From positions 1 through 31,867 of the forward strand of contig CAVAIA010000003.1 in the NCBI GenBank assembly GCA_963588595.1: a stretch of 31,867 nucleotides of DNA, given 5' to 3'. Below, piece after piece: positions 1 to 8,048 of this stretch; the first letter of the stretch is position 1; every line of letters begins with the position of its first letter. This DNA is from Phoenicibacter sp963588595. GTDB taxonomy: Bacteria > Actinomycetota > Coriobacteriia > Coriobacteriales > Eggerthellaceae. The notes under the pieces are model-generated. The model was given only the letters and a program-made list of their open reading frames with translations. It did not search any database and had not been told where the DNA came from. A program made the position numbers and the translations under genes.

Positions 1-128
1 TCTGGCACTTATTTTCATTCACTGTTTCCCCAGGTAAACGGAAGTCTGGCACCAATTGGCCTTCCCCAGGAAAAAGTAAGTCTGGCACCAATTTGCAAAC
101 TGTGATAATTTAAGTCTGGCACCAATTT
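1..128 (+). repeat. Cluster of short dispersed repeats, left edge
   Basis: Three copies of AAGTCTGGCACCAATT(T) lie at about 42-57, 78-94 and 112-128, with a partial copy at 1-8, all in the same orientation. Two are preceded by a CCCCAGG block (28-34 and 64-70). In both, CCAG can pair with CTGG across a 12-base loop (30-33 with 46-49; 66-69 with 82-85). Block 1-57 closely matches 31555-31611 at the other end of the window. The spacing is irregular, which rules against CRISPR. No transposase gene is present beside it. Confidence 0.85.
101..109 (+). promoter_or_regulatory. Possible extended -10 promoter for the EamA gene
   Basis: TGTGATAAT at 101-109 is a TG-N-GATAAT extended -10 element. There is no good -35 hexamer at 17 bases. 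It lies between repeat copies, so the third copy would fall in the transcript leader. Confidence 0.35.
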
Positions 129-156
129 ACCAAAACAAGGAGACGCACGCAAGAAC

Positions 157-1044
157 ATGAAATTTTGGACACAAAGAAGAGCTAATGTCATGCTCGCCTT
201 CGTTGGCGCTTGCTGGGGACTTTCCTATATAACAATGAAATTTGTTATGGAAGAGATGACTCCTTATTGGATGGCTAGCATTCGTTTTACTATCGCATTT
301 TTAACAGTTGGATTCATCTTTAACAAGAAGATGAGAAAGACAAACAAAGATGTCATTAAAGCTGCTTTAATCGTTGGAGCGGCTGATGCTGGAATATTTC
401 TTTTTCTCCTTCAGGGATTGAAATACACAACCGCGACAAACGCTGGTTTTTTGTGTGCTACTTCGGTAGTTTTGGTCCCTGTCTTGCACGCAATTGCAAC
501 GCGAAAGTTGCCTAACGCAAAGGTCTTCATTTGTTGCATGATCGCGCTCGTAGGCATTTTTTGCATGACGGTTAAGGACAACCTTCAAATCAGCATTTAT
601 GACCTTTGGTGCCTAGCTAGCGCGTTTTGCTATGCTGCATGGGTTCTTTCCACCAGTCACTTTACAAAAAGGGTCGACGGCCTCTTGCTTGGAATTTGGC
701 AGCTAGGTTTTACTGCTCTCTACCTTTTAATTTTTGCAATCTCCACAGAAAGCCCATGTCTGCCAACTAGCGAAATTGGATGGTTAAATCTACTTGTCAT
801 GTCACTATTTTGCACAGCTCTATGCTTTGTATTGCAAACAGTAGCTCAAAAATACACAACGCCGGAAATCGCAAGTTTAATGTTTTGTTTAGAACCAATT
901 TCATCAGCGTTTTTTGGATTTATCTTCTTTAAAGAAATTGTTGGGGCTCAAGGATACTTAGGAGCTGCACTTATTCTCCTTGCAGTGGTATTATCTACAT
1001 TAAGCAAAAAAACTACTAGGGACTCTTTTGCAGGAGATGAATAA
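157..1044 (+). CDS. EamA/DMT-family transporter
   Basis: A 295-residue integral membrane protein, the usual length for the drug/metabolite transporter family with two EamA halves. About ten hydrophobic segments run from residue 12 to 285. The family signature appears near the N-terminus (GACWGLSYITMKF, residues 17-29), and the second half ends in the typical LEPISSAFFGFIFFKE stretch, here about residues 247-262. The members export metabolites or amino acids; the substrate cannot be read from sequence. An AAGGAG at 137-142 lies 14 bases before the ATG, which is long, but no better start is visible. The next gene begins two bases after the stop, so the two are probably co-transcribed. Confidence 0.9.
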   Translation: MKFWTQRRANVMLAFVGACWGLSYITMKFVMEEMTPYWMASIRFTIAFLTVGFIFNKKMRKTNKDVIKAALIVGAADAGIFLFLLQGLKYTTATNAGFLCATSVVLVPVLHAIATRKLPNAKVFICCMIALVGIFCMTVKDNLQISIYDLWCLASAFCYAAWVLSTSHFTKRVDGLLLGIWQLGFTALYLLIFAISTESPCLPTSEIGWLNLLVMSLFCTALCFVLQTVAQKYTTPEIASLMFCLEPISSAFFGFIFFKEIVGAQGYLGAALILLAVVLSTLSKKTTRDSFAGDE

Positions 1045-1046
1045 GA

Positions 1047-1694
1047 ATGCTGGATAACATCAAATGCGTAATTTTCGATAACGACGGAACGATCGCTGAC
1101 ACGCGAGACATTATTTTGCCAAGCATGCGCCACACAACAAAGAAAGTCTTAGGCAAAGTTTGGCCAGATGAAGTCTACTCTTCTCAAGTTGGAATTCCTT
1201 TGCAAGACCAAGTTGGGCTTTACACGGATGATCCTAACAAGCAAAAAGAAATGATCATTTCATATCGTGAATATAACGAACTTTATCACGATAAAAAAAT
1301 TAAAAAATTTCAAGGTTGCAAGGAAGCTCTTGAGGAGATAAAAAAAAGCGGGCTTACCTTGGCTGTTGCAACTTCAAAACTTAGAACAATTTGCGAGCGA
1401 GGTTTAAAAATTCTCGAAATTGATAACCTCATGAGCGAAATAATTGGAGCGGAAGACACCGAAAAACACAAACCTCATGGCGACCCAATTTTATTTGCTG
1501 CCAAAAAATTAGGCTTTAAGCCAAGAGAGTGCGCTTATGTTGGAGATGCACCTTTCGACATTCAAGCAGCTAAGGATGCAAATGTGACAGCCATAGGTGT
1601 CAGTTGGGGATTTTTTGAAAAGGACATTCTTAAAAAAGAAGGCGCAGACTACATTTGTGAATCGTTTAGTGAACTTACAAATTTACTTTGCTAA
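1047..1694 (+). CDS. HAD-superfamily phosphatase, phosphoglycolate phosphatase-like
   Basis: A 215-residue cytoplasmic hydrolase of the haloacid dehalogenase superfamily. Motif I is FDNDGTIAD with nucleophile D11 and acid/base D13. Motif II threonine lies in AVATSK (about residue 109), the motif III lysine in EKHKPHGDP, and the Mg-binding motif IV is YVGDAPFD followed by IQAAKDAN. The cap is the small helical kind of the Gph/PpaX group. Likely reaction is hydrolysis of a small phosphate ester; the substrate is not determined by sequence. Its ribosome-binding site (AGGAG, about 1032-1036) lies inside the end of the transporter gene, which suggests coupled translation. Confidence 0.85.
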   Translation: MLDNIKCVIFDNDGTIADTRDIILPSMRHTTKKVLGKVWPDEVYSSQVGIPLQDQVGLYTDDPNKQKEMIISYREYNELYHDKKIKKFQGCKEALEEIKKSGLTLAVATSKLRTICERGLKILEIDNLMSEIIGAEDTEKHKPHGDPILFAAKKLGFKPRECAYVGDAPFDIQAAKDANVTAIGVSWGFFEKDILKKEGADYICESFSELTNLLC

Positions 1695-1709
1695 AAGGGG
1701 AAGAAAAAA

Positions 1710-2573
1710 ATGGCAGAACAGACAAGTCAAAACAAATACACATTTAACAGAGAAGAAGCTTACTCACTAATTTTGTCGGGCATGCACAAATTCTTTCCTG
1801 ATGACCATCCAGAATTAGAATTTGTCGTCGGTTTGTCTGGAGGGATAGACTCAGCGCTTGTTGCATTTCTTGCAAAAGAGGCATTCGGAAAGAACCGAGT
1901 TCACGGCCTAATTTTGCCTACAAACACAACAAGCGAGGAGTCAGTAAACCTTGCTCTAGAACTAGCCAAAAACTTAGAAATTGATGCTCAAGGCGTTCCC
2001 ATTGGCAAATTAAATGACGAGTTTATAGAAAATTTTGAGCACAATTTAAATTGCAAACTCAACTCAACAACTCGTGGAAACATATCAGCTCGCCTTCGAA
2101 TGATCGCTCTTATGACAGCTTCAAATGAGTTTGGATGGTGCGTCTTAAACACGGGAAACAGAACAGAATCGATGCTTGGATATTGCACACTTTTTGGAGA
2201 CACTGTTGGCGCATTTTCCCCGATTGGAGACCTTTTTAAAACTGAAGTCTATCTAATCGCTGAATATGCAAATTTATTGTCACAAAGCCGTGATGGGCAA
2301 ATCGCAATACCTGATCGGATTTGCGCACGTCCCGCAACTGCAGAGCTTGTTGAAGGACAAACGGACGAACAAGAGCTTGGAGCTAGCTACGCATGCATTG
2401 ACAGAATTTTATATGGGACATTTGCGCAAGAATTATCTCTAGACACACTCGTTTCCTTTGGATTCGACAAAAACGTTGTTAATAACATAGTTCAGCGAGC
2501 GAATGTGAATAACTTTAAAATGAAATATTATGCTCCCCACCCAATCGTACACCCTGAATTTCATCAAATGTAA
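1710..2573 (+). CDS. nadE: NH3-dependent NAD+ synthetase
   Basis: A 287-residue enzyme making NAD+ from deamido-NAD+, ATP and ammonia. The ATP-pyrophosphatase P-loop SGGIDS is at residues 43-48. The family block NTGNRTESMLGYCTLFGD follows near residue 146 and carries the substrate-binding and Mg-binding residues. There is no N-terminal glutaminase domain, so it should use free ammonia. A purine-rich ribosome site (AAAAGGGGAAG) precedes the ATG. It sits 15 bases after the HAD gene and probably shares its transcript. Confidence 0.93.
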   Translation: MAEQTSQNKYTFNREEAYSLILSGMHKFFPDDHPELEFVVGLSGGIDSALVAFLAKEAFGKNRVHGLILPTNTTSEESVNLALELAKNLEIDAQGVPIGKLNDEFIENFEHNLNCKLNSTTRGNISARLRMIALMTASNEFGWCVLNTGNRTESMLGYCTLFGDTVGAFSPIGDLFKTEVYLIAEYANLLSQSRDGQIAIPDRICARPATAELVEGQTDEQELGASYACIDRILYGTFAQELSLDTLVSFGFDKNVVNNIVQRANVNNFKMKYYAPHPIVHPEFHQM

Positions 2574-2619
2574 GTTAAGACAACGAGTTTATCGATTATT
2601 TTTTAATTAAAATTTATTC

Positions 2620-3903
2620 ATGGAAAATTCAACTAACAAGGCGGAGAGCAAACTAAGAAATTTAAACATACCTCATGCACTTTTCGACTTTTTAATTATA
2701 GTAATAGCGTACATTCTTGCATTTTTACACACTTATCTAGTCACATATCTCCTCATACCAGACAGCTTTTCTCAAAAGCTCTTAGGAGTGGTTCCAACAA
2801 CGCCAACAAATATGAGCTTTTTCGCAATTGCAGTCATAACGTTGCCACTAGTCTTGCGAAGGTCATTTCCAAAAATTTGCTTGTTTTTGTGCCTCGTCTC
2901 TCTTTATGTTGTCCAATTAATCGCAAAAGACCTAGAAGTTTCATTTATCCCATTATTGATCGCTTTATCGTCTCTTTGCAGTAAAAGAAATTTGACAGAG
3001 TCATTCATCTTCTCGATCCTATCAATCATCTCCGAAATCATCTTAAATCTAACAATGGAGAGAACAATATTATCAAATTTCTTCCTCTTCCAAAATGTTG
3101 CGCTTTTAGTCGCATTTGCTGGAATCGGAATCGCATTGAGAACTAGCAAAGATCTGATCGCTTCTGCAAATTTAAGAACTATTGAAACCGAAAGAGCATC
3201 GAGAGCAACCTCGCAAAAAAGATTAGAGGAAGAAAGAGTTGCTATTGCTAGAGAACTCCACGATATAACAGCACACTCTCTTTCAGCTATTTCAATTCAA
3301 GCGGCTGCGTGCGAAGCCCAAATAGACCAAAACATTGATGAAGCCAAGAAAACTATTTCATTGATTAGAAGAATTTCTAAAAACTCTTTGGCAGAGATCC
3401 GACATATGATCGGAGTTTTGAGAGATGAGTCAGCAGAAGAAATCGGAGCCGAGCTCGCGCCATCAATGGGCACGGAATCATTAGGAGAGGTTCAAGAATA
3501 TTTAAAAGCTGCTGGCGTTAAATGCAAAATAGATTTCAACAACTACGACTCAAAACTAGTTCCGGCCTACGTCGATATAGCGATTTTTGGAATTTGTCGC
3601 GAAGCTGCAACTAACATCGTCAAACACGCACATGCAAATAATACAAGCATTAACATCCAAATTGTGAATGCACAAGACTCTCAAGAAGATGAAGCAAAAA
3701 AAACGAAGCACAATTATGTTTCACTAACGATTACTGACGATGGGGTTGGGCTTCCCAAAGATTATAAAAGTGGAGATGGACATGGTGTTGAAGGAATGGG
3801 AGAGCGTGTTTTTGCTCTCGGAGGCACATTTTCAATCCAAAACAAAGAAGAGTATCACGGGACAGAAATCATTGCAACGTTCCCGCTAAAAAATGAAAAT
3901 TAA
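2620..3903 (+). CDS. Membrane sensor histidine kinase (HisKA_3/NarL-partner class)
   Basis: A 427-residue sensor kinase. Residues 20-175 contain about five to six membrane segments with little extracellular loop, followed by a short coiled linker (180-205). The dimerisation/phosphoacceptor helix is RELHDITAHSLSAISIQ with the phosphorylated H214. The ATPase domain has N-box residues REAATNIVKHAHAN (N332), the G1 motif DDGVGLP (373-379) and the G2 motif GHGVEGMGER (387-396). This ELHD/DxGxG layout belongs to kinases that partner with NarL/LuxR-type regulators (DesK/LiaS-like). No such regulator is adjacent: the next gene is a small protein of unknown function. No clear ribosome site precedes the ATG, so the start is less certain, or the transcript may be leaderless. 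Confidence 0.9.
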   Translation: MENSTNKAESKLRNLNIPHALFDFLIIVIAYILAFLHTYLVTYLLIPDSFSQKLLGVVPTTPTNMSFFAIAVITLPLVLRRSFPKICLFLCLVSLYVVQLIAKDLEVSFIPLLIALSSLCSKRNLTESFIFSILSIISEIILNLTMERTILSNFFLFQNVALLVAFAGIGIALRTSKDLIASANLRTIETERASRATSQKRLEEERVAIARELHDITAHSLSAISIQAAACEAQIDQNIDEAKKTISLIRRISKNSLAEIRHMIGVLRDESAEEIGAELAPSMGTESLGEVQEYLKAAGVKCKIDFNNYDSKLVPAYVDIAIFGICREAATNIVKHAHANNTSINIQIVNAQDSQEDEAKKTKHNYVSLTITDDGVGLPKDYKSGDGHGVEGMGERVFALGGTFSIQNKEEYHGTEIIATFPLKNEN

Positions 3904-3941
3904 TAAGGATTTTGAAAACTAAGTTTTTGGAGGACATTTAG

Positions 3942-4340
3942 ATGCTTCATGAAGACTATATAATGAGACAACTCTTGGCATTTTTTCAAGTGCTGGCAAA
4001 TTCCAGGTCAAACGCTCTAACTAAAAAAGACATGATTGGTCAAGCTGAAACTTTAGAAAGTCTTGTTGGAGAGACGAGCGGTCTTGGCTCGGATATGTTG
4101 TTAAAACTATCTCCTGAATCGATTTCCACCATTTTAAGGTCAACAGGAGTCGATCCTCAAATTACAGAGTTTATGGCTCATAGTCTCCTTCAAGCAGGAA
4201 AATATAGACAGGCGACAGGAGATGAGGAAATTGGAGAACTTCGCGAACAGCAAGCGATCGCGATCTCAAAGGAGTTTGGCTTTGATTTGGATGTCACTTT
4301 AGAAGATTTCTTAGAAGCAAACAAACCAACTCAAGATTGA
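3942..4340 (+). CDS. Small conserved hypothetical protein, possibly DUF6483
   Basis: A 132-residue soluble, helix-rich, acidic protein with no signal peptide or membrane segment. The opening MLHEDYIMRQLLAFFQVLA resembles, from memory, the N-terminus of proteins annotated DUF6483 in Gram-positive bacteria; this link is tentative. A strong GGAGG at 3929-3933 fixes the start at 3942. It lies 38 bases after the histidine kinase and is probably co-transcribed with it. No catalytic motif is visible and no function is proposed. Confidence 0.8.
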   Translation: MLHEDYIMRQLLAFFQVLANSRSNALTKKDMIGQAETLESLVGETSGLGSDMLLKLSPESISTILRSTGVDPQITEFMAHSLLQAGKYRQATGDEEIGELREQQAIAISKEFGFDLDVTLEDFLEANKPTQD

Positions 4341-4342
4341 TT

Positions 4343-4371
4343 TTGTTATCATGAAACCTAGGTAGTTTACT
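4343..4371 (+). promoter_or_regulatory. Weak candidate promoter for the dap operon
   Basis: TTGTTA (4343-4348) and TTTACT (4366-4371) are separated by 17 bases, each matching four of six consensus positions. The 69-base gap before dapA is too short for a lysine riboswitch, and none is seen. Confidence 0.25.
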
Positions 4372-4409
4372 TTCTAAGATAATTTAAACCTTAAACTTTG
4401 GAGGTAACG

Positions 4410-5306
4410 ATGTCCAACGGAAAAAAATCTTGCGTGTTTCAAGGCGTTGCAACCGCTCTAATCACTCCTTTCAAAAATGGAAAGATTGACTTTGATAGTT
4501 TTTCAAAATTCATAGATTGGCAAATTGAATCGGGTGTGGACGCTCTTGTTGTGTGTGGAACAACAGGCGAAGGCTCAACTCTTAGCGATGAAGAACACCG
4601 CGAGTGCATCAAGTTTGTTGTTGACAAAACAAATGGACGCGTGCCCGTTATCGCGGGAACGGGCTCTAACGATGGAGCATATGCAATCGACCTGTCAAAA
4701 GGTGCATGTGAGCTTGGCGCTGATGCGCTTTTAGTGGTAACCCCCTACTACAACAAGGCAACTCAAGATGGGCTCGTCGAGCTTTTCACTAAAATTTCTT
4801 TGAATAGCACCCTTCCAATTATCCTATATAACGTCCCTTCAAGAACAGCGCTAAACATTGAACCTGCAACATATAAAAAGCTATGTGACCTTGATAACAT
4901 CGTTGGAATTAAAGAAGCGAATGGTAACATTGCATCCGTTGCTGAAACATTAAGTTTGGTTGGAGACTCACTTGACATCTATTCGGGAAACGATGACTCG
5001 ATAACCGCAATAATGAGCCTTGGAGGAAAAGGAGTTATTTCAGTTCTGTCGAACGTGATTCCTAAAGAAACTTGCGAGATTGCGCACGCCGCTCTTAAAG
5101 GAGATTTCAAAACATCTGCAAATCTTCAAGTCAAATATTTCGATCTTTGCAAAGCTCTATTTTCGGAAGTAAATCCAATCCCTGTTAAAGCTGCATGCGC
5201 TAAGATGGGATTTTGTGAAAATTCCTTAAGATTACCATTAACGCCAATGAGCAAAGATAAAGAGAAAGTTCTATTTGACGTTATGAAAAAACATGGAGTT
5301 ATATAA
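4410..5306 (+). CDS. dapA: 4-hydroxy-tetrahydrodipicolinate synthase
   Basis: First step of the lysine branch: condensation of pyruvate with aspartate semialdehyde. With the start used here the protein has 298 residues, normal for DapA. Catalytic residues are in place: the TT pair in GTTGE (50-54), the active-site tyrosine Y140 in ILYNVPSR, R145, and the Schiff-base lysine K168 in GIKEANGN. The start is ATG at 4410 because GGAGGT at 4400-4405 sits directly upstream; a TTG four codons earlier (4398) would place that ribosome site inside the gene. It heads the operon dapA-dapB-dapF-dapL-lysA, and dapB begins immediately after its stop. Confidence 0.96.
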   Translation: MSNGKKSCVFQGVATALITPFKNGKIDFDSFSKFIDWQIESGVDALVVCGTTGEGSTLSDEEHRECIKFVVDKTNGRVPVIAGTGSNDGAYAIDLSKGACELGADALLVVTPYYNKATQDGLVELFTKISLNSTLPIILYNVPSRTALNIEPATYKKLCDLDNIVGIKEANGNIASVAETLSLVGDSLDIYSGNDDSITAIMSLGGKGVISVLSNVIPKETCEIAHAALKGDFKTSANLQVKYFDLCKALFSEVNPIPVKAACAKMGFCENSLRLPLTPMSKDKEKVLFDVMKKHGVI

Positions 5307-6029
5307 ATGACAAACATAATTCTTGTCGGTTCATGTGGGAGGATGGGCAAAAAAGTTATCGAGGCAATTGAAGCGAGCGAAGACTTCAACTTAGTTTTTG
5401 GCGCGGATCCCTCCCTTAAAACATCTCTTAGCGATTGCAAAGTCAAAGGAGATTTTCTGATCGACTTTTCAACTCACACAACCGCATTTGAGATTGCTAA
5501 CTTCATAGAAAAAAACAAGATTCCTGCTGTTATAGCAACAACCGGTCACACGCAAGAAGAAGTTGACGCATTAAAGAAAGCTAGCGAGGTTTCTCCAATT
5601 TTCTTCGCAGGAAATATGAGCATTGGAGTTGGTCTAACTGCTAAACTAGCATGTGAAGTTGCGAAAACTTTCAAAGACGCAGATTGTGAAATAGTTGAAA
5701 CTCACCATAATAAAAAAATGGATTCGCCCTCTGGCACGGCTCTTATGATCGCAAATGCAATTCTAAAAGAGCGCGGATTCGGAAAAATTGTCACAAACAG
5801 AGATGGATTTTCAAAAAGAGAGGCAGGAGATGTTGGCATATCGTCAATCAGAAGAGGCAACGTTGTTGGTGAACATAGCGTCATCTTTGACACTGGCACC
5901 CAATCGATAGAGATAAAACACACATCTCAAGACAGGATGCTTTTTGCAGAAGGCGCCCTCAATGCGACTAAATTCTTAGAAGGTAAGGAAAAAGGTCTCT
6001 ATGACATGGAGGATTTGCTTTGCGAATAG
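5307..6029 (+). CDS. dapB: 4-hydroxy-tetrahydrodipicolinate reductase
   Basis: Second lysine-branch step, an NAD(P)H-dependent reduction giving tetrahydrodipicolinate. The protein has 240 residues, slightly short for the family but complete. The N-terminal Rossmann motif is GSCGRMG (8-14). The substrate/catalytic signature ETHHNKKMDSPSGTA begins at residue 131 and includes the conserved H133, H134 and K137. The ATG follows the dapA stop with no spacer, so translation is probably coupled. Its last ten bases overlap the TTG start of dapF. Confidence 0.95.
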   Translation: MTNIILVGSCGRMGKKVIEAIEASEDFNLVFGADPSLKTSLSDCKVKGDFLIDFSTHTTAFEIANFIEKNKIPAVIATTGHTQEEVDALKKASEVSPIFFAGNMSIGVGLTAKLACEVAKTFKDADCEIVETHHNKKMDSPSGTALMIANAILKERGFGKIVTNRDGFSKREAGDVGISSIRRGNVVGEHSVIFDTGTQSIEIKHTSQDRMLFAEGALNATKFLEGKEKGLYDMEDLLCE

Positions 6030-6877
6030 AATTCACGAAAATGCAAGGTTGCGCAAATGACTACATCTATATAGATTGCCTTGGCGCAATGGACTTTGAC
6101 CCTTCCGACCTCAGCAAAAAAATGTCTCCTAGACACTTCTCTGTTGGCGCCGATGGTCTTGTTTGCATTTGCAAAAGTGAAGTCGCCGACGCAAAAATGA
6201 GAATGTTTAACTTGGATGGCAGTGAAGGACAAATGTGCGGAAACGCAATTCGTTGCGTTGGAAAATATCTAGTTGACAGCAAAATTTGCACCTCTAAAAC
6301 TTTAAAGATAGAAACCCTAAGCGGAATTAAAACCTTGAGCGACTTTACTTTTGACGAAAATGGAAAAGTTGACAAAGTCACTGTGGACATGGGAAAAGCA
6401 TCATTTTCTCCAAAAGATATCCCTATCTCTCAAGACGAGGAAGCAATAGAACAAACCATGGAAATAGACGGGACTAAGTGGAAATTTAGCGCTCTTAGCG
6501 TCGGGAATCCGCATTGCGTAGTTGTGACCAAATCTATAGATGTCCTTGATCTAGAAAAGATTGGTCCTAAATTTGAAAATAACCCTCTTTTTCCAAAGAG
6601 AACCAACACAGAATTTGTTGAAGTCTTATCAAATGATCATCTAAAAATGCGCGTTTGGGAAAGAGGAAGTGGAGAAACTTACGCGTGTGGCACTGGAGCA
6701 TGCGCAAGCGTCGCTTCATGCATAAAAAATGGACTTTGCCTCGCTAACAGCGAAATCAAAGTCAATCTTATAGGGGGAACTCTAACTATAAAATGCGACG
6801 ATAACTTCAATATTTTGATGACTGGACCTGCAAAGAAAATCTATGAAGGAGTATATTTTTATGACGTTGAAAATTAA
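6020..6877 (+). CDS. dapF: Diaminopimelate epimerase
   Basis: Converts LL-diaminopimelate to meso-diaminopimelate by a two-base, cofactor-free mechanism. Both catalytic cysteines are present: C73 in GQMCGNAIRCVG and C223 in YACGTGACAS. The N-terminus shows the family pattern FTKMQGCANDY. The start is a TTG at 6020, backed by GGAGGA at 6008-6013 six bases upstream; the first in-frame ATG would delete part of the conserved N-terminus. Length is 285 residues, as expected. It overlaps dapB by 10 bases and dapL by 17. Confidence 0.95.
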   Translation: MRIEFTKMQGCANDYIYIDCLGAMDFDPSDLSKKMSPRHFSVGADGLVCICKSEVADAKMRMFNLDGSEGQMCGNAIRCVGKYLVDSKICTSKTLKIETLSGIKTLSDFTFDENGKVDKVTVDMGKASFSPKDIPISQDEEAIEQTMEIDGTKWKFSALSVGNPHCVVVTKSIDVLDLEKIGPKFENNPLFPKRTNTEFVEVLSNDHLKMRVWERGSGETYACGTGACASVASCIKNGLCLANSEIKVNLIGGTLTIKCDDNFNILMTGPAKKIYEGVYFYDVEN

Positions 6878-8048
6878 GATGAATGAAAATTTTAAGTCCT
6901 TTAAAGACAACTATCTATTTGTGGAGTGTGCGAACAGAATCAAGGAGTATGAAAAAACGCATGAAAACTCAAAAATAATAAAGTTGAGCATAGGGGATGT
7001 TACTCGCCCACTTCCCAAAGTTGCAATTGATGCACTTCATGCAGCAGTTGACGAGCAAGCAAGCCAAGACACGTTTAAAGGCTACGCGCCAGAAGCTGGA
7101 TATGACTTTTCAAGACAAGCGGTGAGTGACTATTACAAAAGACGTTCAATTGACATATCAAAGGATGAAATTTTCATCTCTGATGGCGCGAAAAGCGATT
7201 GTGGAAACGTCCTTGACTTGCTTGGAAACAACCAAATCTATGTCCCCGATCCAGTTTATCCCGTCTACGTCGACTCAAATATTATGAAGGGCAACGAAAT
7301 TTCCTATCTTTCGGGTTCAATTGAAAATGATTTCGCGCCTTTGCCGAATGACAATATAATAGAAGGCTCGATCATCTACATATGCTCGCCTAACAACCCT
7401 ACAGGAAGCGTCTACACAAAAGAGAAATTGAAGACTTGGGTTGATTTTGCGAACGAAAAGGGCTGCCTTATCATTTTCGATTCTGCATACGAAGCATTCG
7501 TTGGTAAAGGTTTGCCTCGTTCCATCTTCGAGATTGAAGGAGCAAGAAATTGCTCAATAGAGATTTGCTCACTTTCTAAAACCGCAGGTTTCACAGGAAC
7601 TCGATTCGGGTGGATGATTTTGCCTTTTGAGCTTGAAGCATGTGACATGAACCTAAATAAAACATGGGCAAGAAGACAATCAACACGTTTTAATGGAGTG
7701 CCCTACGTTGTTCAAAGGAGTGCAAGCGCAGCTTTAAGCGAGGATGGGATGCGCACATGCATGGAAAATATCGCTTACTACAAAGAAAATGCAAAAATTC
7801 TTGGCGATTTTCTTCAAAAGAAAGGTTACAAATTCACAGGCGGGGTCAACTCGCCTTATATATGGATGCAAACTAAAGACTCAATGCCTAGCTGGGATTT
7901 CTTCGATTTGCTTTTAAACGAAGCACAAATCGCGGGAACTCCTGGAGTTGGGTTTGGAAAACAAGGAGAAGGGTTTTTTAGAATAACTTCTTTTGGCAAA
8001 CGCGAAGATTACATAGAAGCAATATCTAGATTGGAGAGTGTGCTTTAA
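6861..8048 (+). CDS. dapL: LL-diaminopimelate aminotransferase
   Basis: A PLP enzyme (395 residues) that converts tetrahydrodipicolinate directly to LL-diaminopimelate using glutamate, bypassing DapD, DapC and DapE. Fold-type I aminotransferase features: N179 in SPNNPTG, D207 in IIFDSAYE, and the PLP lysine K240 in SLSKTAGFTGTRFGW. Its position between dapF and lysA supports DapL over a generic aminotransferase. The ATG at 6861 has AAGGAG at 6846-6851 nine bases upstream; an ATG at 6843 would overlap that site and is rejected. The gene overlaps dapF by 17 bases and lysA starts directly after its stop. Confidence 0.93.
   Translation: MTLKIKMNENFKSFKDNYLFVECANRIKEYEKTHENSKIIKLSIGDVTRPLPKVAIDALHAAVDEQASQDTFKGYAPEAGYDFSRQAVSDYYKRRSIDISKDEIFISDGAKSDCGNVLDLLGNNQIYVPDPVYPVYVDSNIMKGNEISYLSGSIENDFAPLPNDNIIEGSIIYICSPNNPTGSVYTKEKLKTWVDFANEKGCLIIFDSAYEAFVGKGLPRSIFEIEGARNCSIEICSLSKTAGFTGTRFGWMILPFELEACDMNLNKTWARRQSTRFNGVPYVVQRSASAALSEDGMRTCMENIAYYKENAKILGDFLQKKGYKFTGGVNSPYIWMQTKDSMPSWDFFDLLLNEAQIAGTPGVGFGKQGEGFFRITSFGKREDYIEAISRLESVL

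Noticed and set aside
1..128. CRISPR array
   Set aside because: Copies are few, irregularly spaced and occur in both orientations elsewhere; no cas genes are present.
4341..4409. Lysine riboswitch upstream of dapA
   Set aside because: The 69-base gap is far too short for the L-box fold and no terminator structure is seen.
4398..4409. TTG start of dapA four codons upstream
   Set aside because: It would place the strong GGAGGT ribosome site inside the coding sequence.
6843..6860. Earlier ATG for dapL
   Set aside because: The ATG lies just upstream of, and reads through, the AAGGAG that serves the ATG at 6861.
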